64,000 nt of DNA from Amycolatopsis jiangsuensis. GTDB lineage: Bacteria; Actinomycetota; Actinomycetes; Mycobacteriales; Pseudonocardiaceae. Below are positions 42,726 through 50,650 of this stretch, one piece after another. The position numbers were made by a program, and so were the translations under genes. The stretch spans positions 2,232,001 to 2,296,000 of the forward strand of contig NZ_JACHMG010000001.1 in assembly GCF_014204865.1 (NCBI RefSeq). The letters run 5' to 3'. Positions within the stretch are counted from its first letter, which is position 1. Every line of letters starts with the position of its first letter. The notes under the pieces are model-generated. The model was not told where the DNA came from and made no database searches. It saw only the letters and a program-made list of their open reading frames with translations.

Positions 42726-43331
42726 ATGACGACGGTTTCCGACGACCTGTGGCCCGACGTGCAGCCCGAGACCGCGCGCCGGCTGATGCTCGCCGGGGTG
42801 GAGTCGTTCGCCGAGCGCGGTTACCACGCCACGACCACCCGGGACATCGCCGGCGCGGCCGGGATGAGCCCAGCCGCGCTGTACGTGCACTTCCCGTCGA
42901 AGGCGGCGCTGCTGTTCGCGATCAGCCGAAGCGGACACGAGCAGACCCTGGCGCTGGTGGAAGCGGTCCTCGCCCGCAGCAGTGACCCGGTCGAGCGGAT
43001 CCGGCTGGTGGTCGAGGACTTCGTCGCCTGGCACGCCCGTCGACACACCGTCGCCCGGGTCGTGCAGTACGAGCTGAACGCGCTGCCCGAGCAGGAGCAC
43101 CAGATCGTCAGCGAGCTGCGCCGGCGGATCGAGCGGCGGGTACGGGAGGTGGTCACGCACGGTGTGCGCGACGGCGTGTTCACCGTCGCGGACCCGCACG
43201 TCGCGGCCCGCGCCGTGCTGTCGCTGGGAGTGGACGTGGCCCGCTGGTACAGCGAGCGGACCCGGCAGGCGCCGGACGAACTCGGCAAGGAGTACGGCGA
43301 ACTGGTGCTGCGGATGCTCGGCGCGCGCTGA
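42726..43331 (+). CDS. TetR/AcrR family regulator
   Basis: 201 residues with an N-terminal TetR helix-turn-helix: LMLAGVESFAERGYHATTTR, DIAGAAGMSPAALYVHFPSK and AALLFAISRS. The C-terminal helical domain (about 65-198) resembles TetR_C regulators of acyl-CoA or lipid metabolism. GAGGAGG lies upstream of the ATG. It converges on the WYL gene with a 6-base gap; its target is not evident. Confidence 0.85.
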   Translation: MTTVSDDLWPDVQPETARRLMLAGVESFAERGYHATTTRDIAGAAGMSPAALYVHFPSKAALLFAISRSGHEQTLALVEAVLARSSDPVERIRLVVEDFVAWHARRHTVARVVQYELNALPEQEHQIVSELRRRIERRVREVVTHGVRDGVFTVADPHVAARAVLSLGVDVARWYSERTRQAPDELGKEYGELVLRMLGAR

Positions 43332-43337
43332 GTGCGG

Positions 43338-44300
43338 TCAGGTCGACGGCACCGCGCGGGCGAACCGCTCGGCGATCCGGGCGAGCCGCTGCGCCAGGCC
43401 GGGTGGCGCGTCCTCCAGCACGAACTCGAAGTCCCACTGCGCGAGGTGGAACGGGACCGCGTCGAGGTCATTCGCACCGGTGCGCAACCGGCAGCTCCCG
43501 GCGTCGATCGGCTCCACCACGCCCACGGACGGCGGGATCCGCGCGGTGAGTTCGTGCGCGGGCACCGACACCCGCAGCGTCATCTGGTGCGCGTAGGGCG
43601 CCGAGGAGATCCGCTCGGCCACGTAGGCTGCCAGGTCCTCGGCAGGCGGTTTCCTCGGCGGGAAGCGGAAACCCGGCACCGGGCAACCGTCGATGCGGTC
43701 CAGCCGGAAGGTGCGCCAGTCCGCGCGGCCCAGGTCGTAGGCGACCAGGTACCAGCGCGATCCGGTGTGCACCAGACTGAGTGGCTCGACGTCGCGTTCG
43801 GCGACGTCGCCGCCGCGCGTGCCGTAGGTGAAGCGCAGCCGTTCGTGGTCCCGGCAGGCGGCCGCGACCACGGTGAGCAGCTCCGCGTCGATCACCGGCG
43901 CCCCGCCCGGCATCCGGACGAGCGCGGAGTCCATGGCCCGCACCCGGCCGCGCAGCCGGGCGGGCAGGACCTGCTCGAGTTTCGCCAGCGCGCGCACGGA
44001 CGTCTCCTCGATCCCGGAGACGGTGCCGTTCGCGGCCGTGCGCAGCCCGACCGCCACCGCCACCGCCTCGTCGTCGTCCAGCAGCAACGGCGGCAGCGCG
44101 GCACCCGGGCCGAGCCGGTAGCCACCGGCCACGCCCGGCGTCGCGTGCACCGGATAGCCCAGCGTGCGCAGCCGTTCGACGTCGCGGCGGATCGTGCGGA
44201 CGTCCACCCCCAGCCGGCCGGCGAGGTCCGGACCAGGCCAGTCGCGGCGGGCCTGCAGCAGGGAAAGCAGCCGCAGCAGACGCTCGGACGTTCCGTACAT
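43338..44300 (-). CDS. WYL-domain transcriptional regulator
   Basis: 320 residues. An N-terminal DeoR-like winged helix (about 1-65) includes LLRLLSLLQARRDWPGPDLA and RLGVDVRTIRRDVERLRTLG. A WYL domain (about 135-210) includes RLRFTYGTRGG, LSLVHTGSRWYLVAYDLGR and TFRLDRIDG, followed by a C-terminal extension. WYL domains bind nucleic acid or small ligands. It is divergent from the deaminase gene, the likely target. Confidence 0.87.
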   Translation of the reverse strand: MYGTSERLLRLLSLLQARRDWPGPDLAGRLGVDVRTIRRDVERLRTLGYPVHATPGVAGGYRLGPGAALPPLLLDDDEAVAVAVGLRTAANGTVSGIEETSVRALAKLEQVLPARLRGRVRAMDSALVRMPGGAPVIDAELLTVVAAACRDHERLRFTYGTRGGDVAERDVEPLSLVHTGSRWYLVAYDLGRADWRTFRLDRIDGCPVPGFRFPPRKPPAEDLAAYVAERISSAPYAHQMTLRVSVPAHELTARIPPSVGVVEPIDAGSCRLRTGANDLDAVPFHLAQWDFEFVLEDAPPGLAQRLARIAERFARAVPST

Positions 44301-44390
44301 GCCGAGCACTCTGCCAGACAACGCGGACATCCTTGGTCCTCGATGGTGTGCGGCTTGCCGATCACGGCCCCGACGGGCGAAGGTTGACGC

Positions 44391-44852
44391 ATGCCGATCG
44401 ACCCGCAGCAGCTGCTCGCCGTGGCCCGCGAAGAAGCCGAACTGGGCAGGGCCGAAGGCGGTGTCCCGATCGGCGCGGCCCTCTTCGACCGCGATGGACG
44501 TCTGCTCGGCCGCGGCCACAACCGCCGCGTGCAGGACGACGACCCGTCCCTGCACGCGGAGACAACCGCGTTCCGCGCCGCCGGCCGCCGCCCGCACTAC
44601 CGCGACACGATCATGGTGACCACGCTGTCTCCGTGCTGGTACTGCAGTGGCCTGGTCCGCCAGTTCGCCATCCCGCACCTGGTGATCGGCGAATCGAGCA
44701 CCTTCACCGGCGGCCACCCGTGGCTGGCCGGCCACGGCGTCCGGGTCGACCTGCTCGACGACCCCGCGTGCACCGCACTGATGACGGAGTTCATCCGGCA
44801 ACGACCGGACCTGTGGGCCGAGGACATCGGAGAACCGTCCACTTCGGACTGA
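44391..44852 (+). CDS. nucleoside/cytosine deaminase-like protein
   Basis: 153 residues. Zinc deaminase motifs are HAE (His55, Glu57) in PSLHAETTAFRAAG and PCWYC (Cys82, Cys85) in TLSPCWYCSGLVRQF. The C-terminal region with GHPWLAGHGVRVDLLDDPAC resembles yeast-type cytosine deaminase rather than tRNA adenosine deaminase TadA. It deaminates a pyrimidine or related base. GAAGG precedes the ATG. Confidence 0.83.
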   Translation: MPIDPQQLLAVAREEAELGRAEGGVPIGAALFDRDGRLLGRGHNRRVQDDDPSLHAETTAFRAAGRRPHYRDTIMVTTLSPCWYCSGLVRQFAIPHLVIGESSTFTGGHPWLAGHGVRVDLLDDPACTALMTEFIRQRPDLWAEDIGEPSTSD

Positions 44853-45134
44853 TCCGGTCCCGGGCCGGGCGAGTCCGGCAGCAACGGTTCGTGAACCGCG
44901 CACGTCGACCCGAGCGAGCGTGTCCGCCGACGAACACGTCCCTGCTCAGTGAGTGCGTCCGCCGCGTGAGGCATCTTCCCTGGTGAGCGCGTCCTGCTCC
45001 GGCGAGCCAATCCTCCACCGACGAGCGCGTCGTCTGACGAACAGGTGCAGCCGGTGGTTACCGCTCACCGGCACCGGCGCCGGGGCGGTGACCTCGGCGG
45101 TTCCGGGCGGTGTTTTTCCGCCCGCCGCGACGTC
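44853..45134. repeat. intergenic region with hairpin and degenerate GAGCGCGTCC-like repeats
   Basis: CGGTTC/GAACCG at 44885-44898 can form a short hairpin after the deaminase. From about 44910 to 45050 a motif close to GACGAGCGCGTCC recurs five or six times at irregular spacing on one strand (GCGAGCGTGTCC, ACGAACACGTCC, GTGAGTGCGTCC, GTGAGCGCGTCC, ACGAGCGCGTCG). No gene is seen. Confidence 0.5.
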
Positions 45135-45162
45135 TTGACAGTTCCCAATGGTCTAGTCCATT
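45135..45162 (+). promoter_or_regulatory. chitinase promoter with DasR-like (dre) element
   Basis: TTGACA (45135-45140) is followed by AATGGTCTAGTCCATT (45147-45162), which differs by one core base from the TGGTCTAGACCA palindrome bound by DasR in Streptomyces and relatives. Sites of this type overlap chitinase promoters and couple them to N-acetylglucosamine supply. Confidence 0.7.
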
Positions 45163-45237
45163 GTGACGGCACCCACATCCCCGCCGAGTGCCGGAGAGCC
45201 GATCACGCCGCGTCGCGCTTCGCCAGGTGCTCCGCCC

Positions 45238-45259
45238 CCGTACGCCGGGTGGCGTACGG
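45238..45259 (+). promoter_or_regulatory. leader hairpin upstream of the chitinase ribosome-binding site
   Basis: CCGTACGCC/GGCGTACGG form a nine-base perfect stem with a GGGT loop. CTTTTC follows, then CTGGAGG six bases before the ATG. It could stabilise the mRNA, control translation or act as an attenuator. Confidence 0.5.
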
Positions 45260-45277
45260 CTTTTCGCTGGAGGACCC

Positions 45278-46255
45278 ATGAAATCCCTGCGTCGCGTCAG
45301 CACTCTCGCGTTCGCCGCCGGCGCCGTGCTGGCCACCACGGCCGGTGTCGCGCCGTCCGCGCTCGCCGCACCGTCCGCACTCGCCGCGCCGGACCCGGTG
45401 GTCGCCTCGCCCTACCTGTACCAGTGGGGCGGCCAGTCCGACCCTTCCGCGGCGATGGACGCCACCGGGGTCAAGGCTTTCACCCTCGCCTTCATGCTCT
45501 CCAGCGGCGGCTGCACCCCGGCCTGGGACGGCTCGCGCGCGCTCGACGGCTCGGACAAGGCGTTGATCCAGACCATCCGGGACGCAGGCGGCGACGTGAT
45601 CCCCTCGTTCGGCGGCTGGTCCGGCAGCAAACTGGGCCCGCAGTGCGGCTCACCCGAGGAGCTGGCCGGCGCCTACCAGAAGGTGATCGACGCCTACCAG
45701 CTCAAGGCGATCGACCTGGACATCGAGAACACCGACGAGTTCGAGAACGAGGCCGTGCAGGACCGGATCCTGAACGCGGTCAAGATCACCAAGGACAAGA
45801 ACCCCGGCCTGCGCGTGGTGATCACCATGGGCACCACCCCGGACGGCCCGAACGACTGGGGCAAGCGGCTGATCACCCAGGCGAAGGCACTCGGCGCGGA
45901 CGTCGACGTGTGGTCGGTGATGCCGTTCGACTTCTCCGACGGGGGTGACATGGCCGCCATGACCGAATCCGCCGTCGACGGTCTGGCGGCGCAGCTGCAG
46001 TCCACCTTCGGCTGGGACGAGGCCACCGCCTACCAGCGCAGCGGACTGTCCTCGATGAACGGGAACACCGACAACGCCGGGGAATCCGTGTCGGTGGACG
46101 ATTTCACCAAGATTCGGGACTACGCGAGCAGCCACCACCTCGGCCGGCTCACCTTCTGGGCGACCAACCGGGACTGCTCCGGCGGCAGTGACTGCAGCGG
46201 CATCGACCAGGAGCAGTACGCCTTCACCAAGATCGTGGCCGGCTACCAGGGCTGA
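45278..46255 (+). CDS. secreted GH18 chitinase
   Basis: 325 residues with a signal peptide ([20 protein letters not shown], Ala-rich cleavage region about 30-37). The GH18 barrel has [14 protein letters not shown] (the SxGG strand) and [13 protein letters not shown] with Asp146, Asp148 and the catalytic acid Glu150, plus [14 protein letters not shown]. There is no chitin-binding domain. It hydrolyses chitin outside the cell. Regulation by the dre-like element and the leader hairpin is likely; a strong terminator follows. Confidence 0.93.
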   Translation: MKSLRRVSTLAFAAGAVLATTAGVAPSALAAPSALAAPDPVVASPYLYQWGGQSDPSAAMDATGVKAFTLAFMLSSGGCTPAWDGSRALDGSDKALIQTIRDAGGDVIPSFGGWSGSKLGPQCGSPEELAGAYQKVIDAYQLKAIDLDIENTDEFENEAVQDRILNAVKITKDKNPGLRVVITMGTTPDGPNDWGKRLITQAKALGADVDVWSVMPFDFSDGGDMAAMTESAVDGLAAQLQSTFGWDEATAYQRSGLSSMNGNTDNAGESVSVDDFTKIRDYASSHHLGRLTFWATNRDCSGGSDCSGIDQEQYAFTKIVAGYQG

Positions 46256-46305
46256 GACGCCGGACAGACCCGGTACCGGCGCCGGACAAGCACCGGTCTG
46301 ACTGC

Positions 46306-46333
46306 GGGGACCTTCCGTCCGGGGAAGGTCCCC
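46306..46333. terminator. bidirectional terminator hairpin after chitinase
   Basis: GGGGACCTTCC and its exact complement (11-base arms, six-base loop) lie between the convergent chitinase and the small minus-strand gene. Confidence 0.8.
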
Positions 46334-46399
46334 GTTCCGGCGTTCGTGACCCATTGCGCGCAACCGGCCAAACGGGGGACGCTGGATCGAGTGACCTAC

Positions 46400-46675
46400 T
46401 CAGGCAGCGAGGGTGACCGACAGCGCGGCGACGCCCGCCTCGGTCAGCTCCGCGGTGACCAGACCGACGCCGGCCGCGGTGGTGCCGGTGGCCGGGCGGA
46501 CGTAGCCGCCGCGGGCGAGCGCGTGCGCGGTCATCTGGTCGCAGCAGGAGAAGCCGTCGATGAAGAGGTCGGGTTCGCAGCTGGTGGACATTTCCGCACG
46601 CTGCTGCGCGATGGCCTTGAGCATCGCCATCGCGCGATGGGACAACTCGACGGGGGCCTCGTCCGAACCGGACAC
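46400..46675 (-). CDS. small conserved hypothetical protein
   Basis: 91 residues from a GTG with AAGAAGG upstream. It reads as a mostly helical N-terminus (LSHRAMAMLKAIAQQRAEMS) with CEPDLFIDGFSCCDQMTAHA carrying three Cys, then a winged-helix-like LVTAELTEAGVAALSVTLA end. The layout could be a small helix-turn-helix or Cys-rich protein. I do not recognise a named family. Confidence 0.55.
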   Translation of the reverse strand: MSGSDEAPVELSHRAMAMLKAIAQQRAEMSTSCEPDLFIDGFSCCDQMTAHALARGGYVRPATGTTAAGVGLVTAELTEAGVAALSVTLAA

Positions 46676-46777
46676 CGGAATCGCCTTCTTCCTGGTGGAG
46701 CTACTTACTCAGTGTCATCGGCCGTTGGGCCGAATGTGTTAACAACCACACTGTAACGCGCCTTCCTCGAAGGTGAC

Positions 46778-47383
46778 TCACGACACCCTGGTTTCGCCGA
46801 GCCGGGCCTCCAGCGTGGCCGCCCATTCGCGCACGATCTGGCGACGGCGGCGGGTGTCGTCGGTGAGCAGATTCGCCAGGCCCAGGCCACGGGCCAGGTC
46901 GAGGGTGGCCTGGACCAGCTCGCGCACCCCGGCACCGGCCTCGTCGACGCCCAGTAGTTCGACCGTGACGCGATGCGCCTCCCGGCCGACCCGCGCCTCC
47001 AGCGGCACGAGCACCGCCCGCAGCTGCTCGTCGGTGGAGGCGACCGCCCACAACTGCAGCGCGGCGCGGAACATCGGGCCGGTGTAGAGGTTGAGCACCA
47101 TTTCGACCACGCGTTCGATCCGCGGCGAGCCGGCGGGCAACCCGGCCGCCCGCGTCCGCAGCTCGTCCAGCTGTGCCTCGCCGAGCAGGTCCACCGCGGC
47201 CGCGACCAACGCTTCACGGGTCGGGAAGTGGTGCTGTGCGGCCCCGCGGGAGACCCCGGCGCGCTCGGCGATCAGCGCCACGGTGACGCCGTGCCAGCCC
47301 CGTTCGCCGAAGCACTCCATGGCAGCCTCGATCAACCGCCGCCGCGTCGTACGGCTGCGTTCCTGCTGCGGTTCGCGGAGCAT
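46778..47383 (-). CDS. TetR/AcrR family regulator of the acyl-CoA operon
   Basis: 201 residues: RRLIEAAMECFGERGWHGVT, VALIAERAGVSRGAAQHHFP and TREALVAAAVDL form the TetR helix-turn-helix, with a C-terminal domain of the AtuR/lipid type. It is the last gene on the minus strand after the acyl-CoA genes (141-base gap) and is the best candidate to bind the 18-bp palindrome upstream of that operon at 55942-55959. Confidence 0.85.
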   Translation of the reverse strand: MLREPQQERSRTTRRRLIEAAMECFGERGWHGVTVALIAERAGVSRGAAQHHFPTREALVAAAVDLLGEAQLDELRTRAAGLPAGSPRIERVVEMVLNLYTGPMFRAALQLWAVASTDEQLRAVLVPLEARVGREAHRVTVELLGVDEAGAGVRELVQATLDLARGLGLANLLTDDTRRRRQIVREWAATLEARLGETRVS

Positions 47384-47524
47384 CAGACCGGCCCGCGCCG
47401 GCCTCGGCCGGCGGTCGGAACAGCGGACGGAACCATGTGCACTCCAGAACTCCGGTGGTTCGCGGACGGACGTTCAGGACCCGCGGTGCGCGCGAGACCG
47501 GACGGCTGCGCTGCATTCGGTGGC

Positions 47525-48691
47525 TCAGTACGACTTCGGCAGCCCCAGGCTGTGCTGTCCGACGAAGTTGAGCACCATCTCCCTGCTCACCGGCGCGATC
47601 CGGCCCAGCCGGACCGCGGTGACCAGGGTGCCGAGGCCGTATTCGGTCGCGAGGCCGTTGCCACCGTGGGTCTGCACCGCCTGGTCCACCGCGCGGATCG
47701 CGACCTCCGCGGCGGCGTACTTGGCCATGTTGGCCGATTCGCCGGCCGCGAAGTCGTCGCCGGAGTCGTACAGCGAAGCGGCCTTCTGGGTCATCAGCCG
47801 CGCCAGTTCCAGTTCGATCTTGGCCTGCGCGAGCGGATGCGCCAGGCCCTGGTGCGAGCCGATCGGCGCGCCCCAGACCTGGCGGTCCTTCGCGTAGCCG
47901 ACCGCCTTGTCCAGCGCGTACCGGGCGATGCCGAGCGAGAACGACGCACCCATGATGCGCTCGGGGTTGAGTCCGGCGAACAGTTGCGCGATCGCCGCGT
48001 CCTCTTCGCCGACCAGTGCTTCGGCCGGGAGCCGCACGTCGTCGAGGAACAGCGCGAACTGGTTTTCCGGGGCGATGATGTCCATGTCGATCTTGCGGGC
48101 CTCGAACCCCGGCGTGTCCGTCGGCACGACGAACAGTGCCGGCTTGAGCCGTCCGCTCTTCCCGTCCTCGGTGCGGCCGACGACGAGCACCGCGTCCGCC
48201 TCGTCGACGCCGGAGATGTAGACCTTCCGGCCGGACAGCACCCAGTCGTCGCCATCCCGGCGGGCGGTGGTGGTGATCCGGTGCGAGTTCGACCCGGCAT
48301 CCGGTTCGGTGATCGCGAAGACGATCTTCCTGCTTCCGTCCGCGAGCCCGGGCAGCCACTGCTTCTTCTGCTCCGGCGTGCCGAACCGCGAGAGCACGGT
48401 CCCGACGATCGCCGGGGAGACCACCATCAGCAGCAGCGGGGTGCCGCCGGCGGCGAACTCCTCCAGGACCGCGGCAAGGTCGGCGATCCCGGCGCCCCCG
48501 CCGCCGTACTCCTCGGGCAGGTTCACGCCGAGGTAGCCGAGCCGGCCCGCCTCGGCCCACAGCTCGTCGGTCTTCTCGCCGGTACGCGCCTTCTTCGCGT
48601 AGTACTCGTAGCCGTACTTGCCGGCCAGTTCGGCGACGGCCTTGCGCAGCGCCACCCGCTCCTCGGGTTCCACGAAGTTCATCGCGTTCAT
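47525..48691 (-). CDS. acyl-CoA dehydrogenase (distal gene)
   Basis: 388 residues. ACAD motifs: VNLPEEYGGGGAG, FAITEPDAGSNSHRITTTAR, WVLSGRKVYISGVDEADAVL, and the C-terminal THGGNGLATEYGLGTLVTAV and RIAPVSREMVLNFVGQHSLG. These enzymes introduce an alpha,beta double bond using FAD and pass electrons to ETF. Its start overlaps the biotin carboxylase stop by four bases. It is one of two acyl-CoA dehydrogenases in this operon. Confidence 0.9.
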   Translation of the reverse strand: MNAMNFVEPEERVALRKAVAELAGKYGYEYYAKKARTGEKTDELWAEAGRLGYLGVNLPEEYGGGGAGIADLAAVLEEFAAGGTPLLLMVVSPAIVGTVLSRFGTPEQKKQWLPGLADGSRKIVFAITEPDAGSNSHRITTTARRDGDDWVLSGRKVYISGVDEADAVLVVGRTEDGKSGRLKPALFVVPTDTPGFEARKIDMDIIAPENQFALFLDDVRLPAEALVGEEDAAIAQLFAGLNPERIMGASFSLGIARYALDKAVGYAKDRQVWGAPIGSHQGLAHPLAQAKIELELARLMTQKAASLYDSGDDFAAGESANMAKYAAAEVAIRAVDQAVQTHGGNGLATEYGLGTLVTAVRLGRIAPVSREMVLNFVGQHSLGLPKSY

Positions 48692-50640
48692 TTCTCGTCT
48701 CCCACCACAGCCAGCACCGTGCCCACTTCGACCTGTTGCCCCGCCTCGACCGGAAGCTCGGCGACCACGCCGTCCGCCGGTGCCGAGATCCGGTGTTCCA
48801 TCTTCATCGCCTCGAGCCACAGCAGCGGATCGCCCGCCGCCACGGTGTCGCCGGCCGCCACCGCGACCCGCACCACTGTGCCGGGCATCGGCGCCACGAG
48901 GGAGCCCGCGGCGAGTGCGGCCTCGGGGTCGGCGAACCGCGCTACCGCGGTCAGTGCCACGGATCCCAGCGGAGAGTCCACGTAGGACACATCCGCCCAG
49001 CGGGACACCTCGAACGTCCGGCGTACTCCGGACACGTCCAGCACGACCCGATCCGGTTCCGCCGAGACCAGCTCGACGTGGTCATATCCTTCGGCCCGCA
49101 GCCCGTCGCGGGTGAGCGAGTAATCGACCTCGTAGCGGTCTTCACCGAGGCTGAACGTCTTCCGCAGCGGCGCGGACCGGACATTGCGCCAGCCGCTGGG
49201 CAGCCTGCCCAGCGTGGTCGCGGACGCGCGGTTGGCGGCCGCGTCCGCGAGTGCCGCGGCCAGCGCCGAAAGCCGCCGAGTGTCCGTTGTGGCCAGTGGC
49301 CGGGCCAGGGTGTCGAGCCCGTGCCGGTCGAAGAAGGCCGTGTCGGTCTCTCCCGCCAGGAACGCCTCGTGACGGAGAATGCGCACGAGCAGGTCGCGGT
49401 TCGTGACCACACCGTGGATCTTGGCGCCGGCCAGCGCCGCGGCGAGCCGCCGGGCGGCCTCGGCACGAGTCGGTGCCCACGAGATCACCTTCGCCAGCAT
49501 CGGGTCGTAGTGCACGCCGACCACCGATCCGGGCTCCACACCGGAATCCAGCCGCAGCCCGGCGCCGTGCCGGAAGGAACGGTCCACATCGGGCACCTCG
49601 AACGAGTGCAGGGTGCCGCTCTGCGGTTGCCAGCCGGCCGCCGGATCTTCGGCGTAGAGCCGGACTTCGATCGAATGCCCCTCCGCCGCGGGAGGTTCGG
49701 GGGCGAGCGCGGCACCTTCGGCGACCGACAGCTGCAGGGCGACCAGATCGAGCCCGGTCACGTTCTCGGTGACCGGATGCTCCACCTGCAAGCGCGTGTT
49801 CATCTCCAGGAAGTAGAACCGGCCGTCCGGGGCGGCGAGGAATTCCACCGTGCCGGCCCCGACGTAATCGATGGCCTCCGCGGCTTTCCGGGCCGCGTCG
49901 AACAGTTCGGCCCGCATTTCCGGACCCACGAACGGCGAAGGTGCTTCCTCGACCACTTTCTGGTGCCGCCGCTGGATGGAGCATTCGCGCTCCCCCACCG
50001 CCCACACCGTCCCGTGCGTATCGGCGAGCACCTGCACTTCGATGTGCCGGCCGGTCTCGAGGTACCGCTCGCAGAACACCGTGGAGTCGCCGAACGCCGA
50101 GCCCGCTTCGGCCCGCGCACTCTCCACCGCTTCGGCCAGCTCCGCCACCTCGCGTACCACGCGCATCCCGCGCCCGCCACCACCGGCGGATGCCTTCACC
50201 AGCAGGGGAAGGTCGCTCTCGGTGACTTCGCCGGGATCCAATTCGGACAGTACCGGCACGCCGGCCGCGGCCATCAGCCGTTTCGACTCCACTTTGGAGC
50301 CCATCGTCTCGATCGCCGCCGGCGACGGGCCGACCCAGGTCAGCCCGGCTTCGAGCACCGCCCGAGCGAACGCGGCGTTCTCGGAAAGGAAGCCGTAACC
50401 CGGGTGGATCGCATCGGCACCCGCGTCCACGGCAGCCCGCACGACCAGGTCCGCCCGCAAGTACGTGTCTCCCGGCGCATTCCCCGGGAGCCGGACCGCG
50501 ACGTCCGCCTCCCGCGTGTGCGGCGCCTCCGCATCCGCGTCGGAAAACACCGCCACGGTACCGATTCCGCCGGTGCGGCAGCTGCGGAACACCCGGCGCG
50601 CGATCTCGCCGCGGTTGGCGACCAGCAGGTTCTCGATCAC
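48688..50640 (-). CDS. accA1: acyl-CoA carboxylase alpha subunit (biotin carboxylase + BCCP)
   Basis: 650 residues. The biotin carboxylase domain (1-445) has IENLLVANRGEIARRVFRSC, the ATP-grasp loop KASAGGGGRGMRVV and EMNTRLQVEHPVTENVTGLD. A linker domain follows, then C-terminal BCCP with WLEAMKMEHR (biotinyl Lys613). The length and fusion are as in methylcrotonyl-CoA carboxylase alpha subunits and mycobacterial AccA1. The GTG start lies 10 bases after the beta-subunit stop. The gene symbol is by analogy only; geranyl-CoA carboxylase is the alternative. Confidence 0.9.
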   Translation of the reverse strand: MIENLLVANRGEIARRVFRSCRTGGIGTVAVFSDADAEAPHTREADVAVRLPGNAPGDTYLRADLVVRAAVDAGADAIHPGYGFLSENAAFARAVLEAGLTWVGPSPAAIETMGSKVESKRLMAAAGVPVLSELDPGEVTESDLPLLVKASAGGGGRGMRVVREVAELAEAVESARAEAGSAFGDSTVFCERYLETGRHIEVQVLADTHGTVWAVGERECSIQRRHQKVVEEAPSPFVGPEMRAELFDAARKAAEAIDYVGAGTVEFLAAPDGRFYFLEMNTRLQVEHPVTENVTGLDLVALQLSVAEGAALAPEPPAAEGHSIEVRLYAEDPAAGWQPQSGTLHSFEVPDVDRSFRHGAGLRLDSGVEPGSVVGVHYDPMLAKVISWAPTRAEAARRLAAALAGAKIHGVVTNRDLLVRILRHEAFLAGETDTAFFDRHGLDTLARPLATTDTRRLSALAAALADAAANRASATTLGRLPSGWRNVRSAPLRKTFSLGEDRYEVDYSLTRDGLRAEGYDHVELVSAEPDRVVLDVSGVRRTFEVSRWADVSYVDSPLGSVALTAVARFADPEAALAAGSLVAPMPGTVVRVAVAAGDTVAAGDPLLWLEAMKMEHRISAPADGVVAELPVEAGQQVEVGTVLAVVGDEK

Positions 50641-50650
50641 TGAGCCACCC

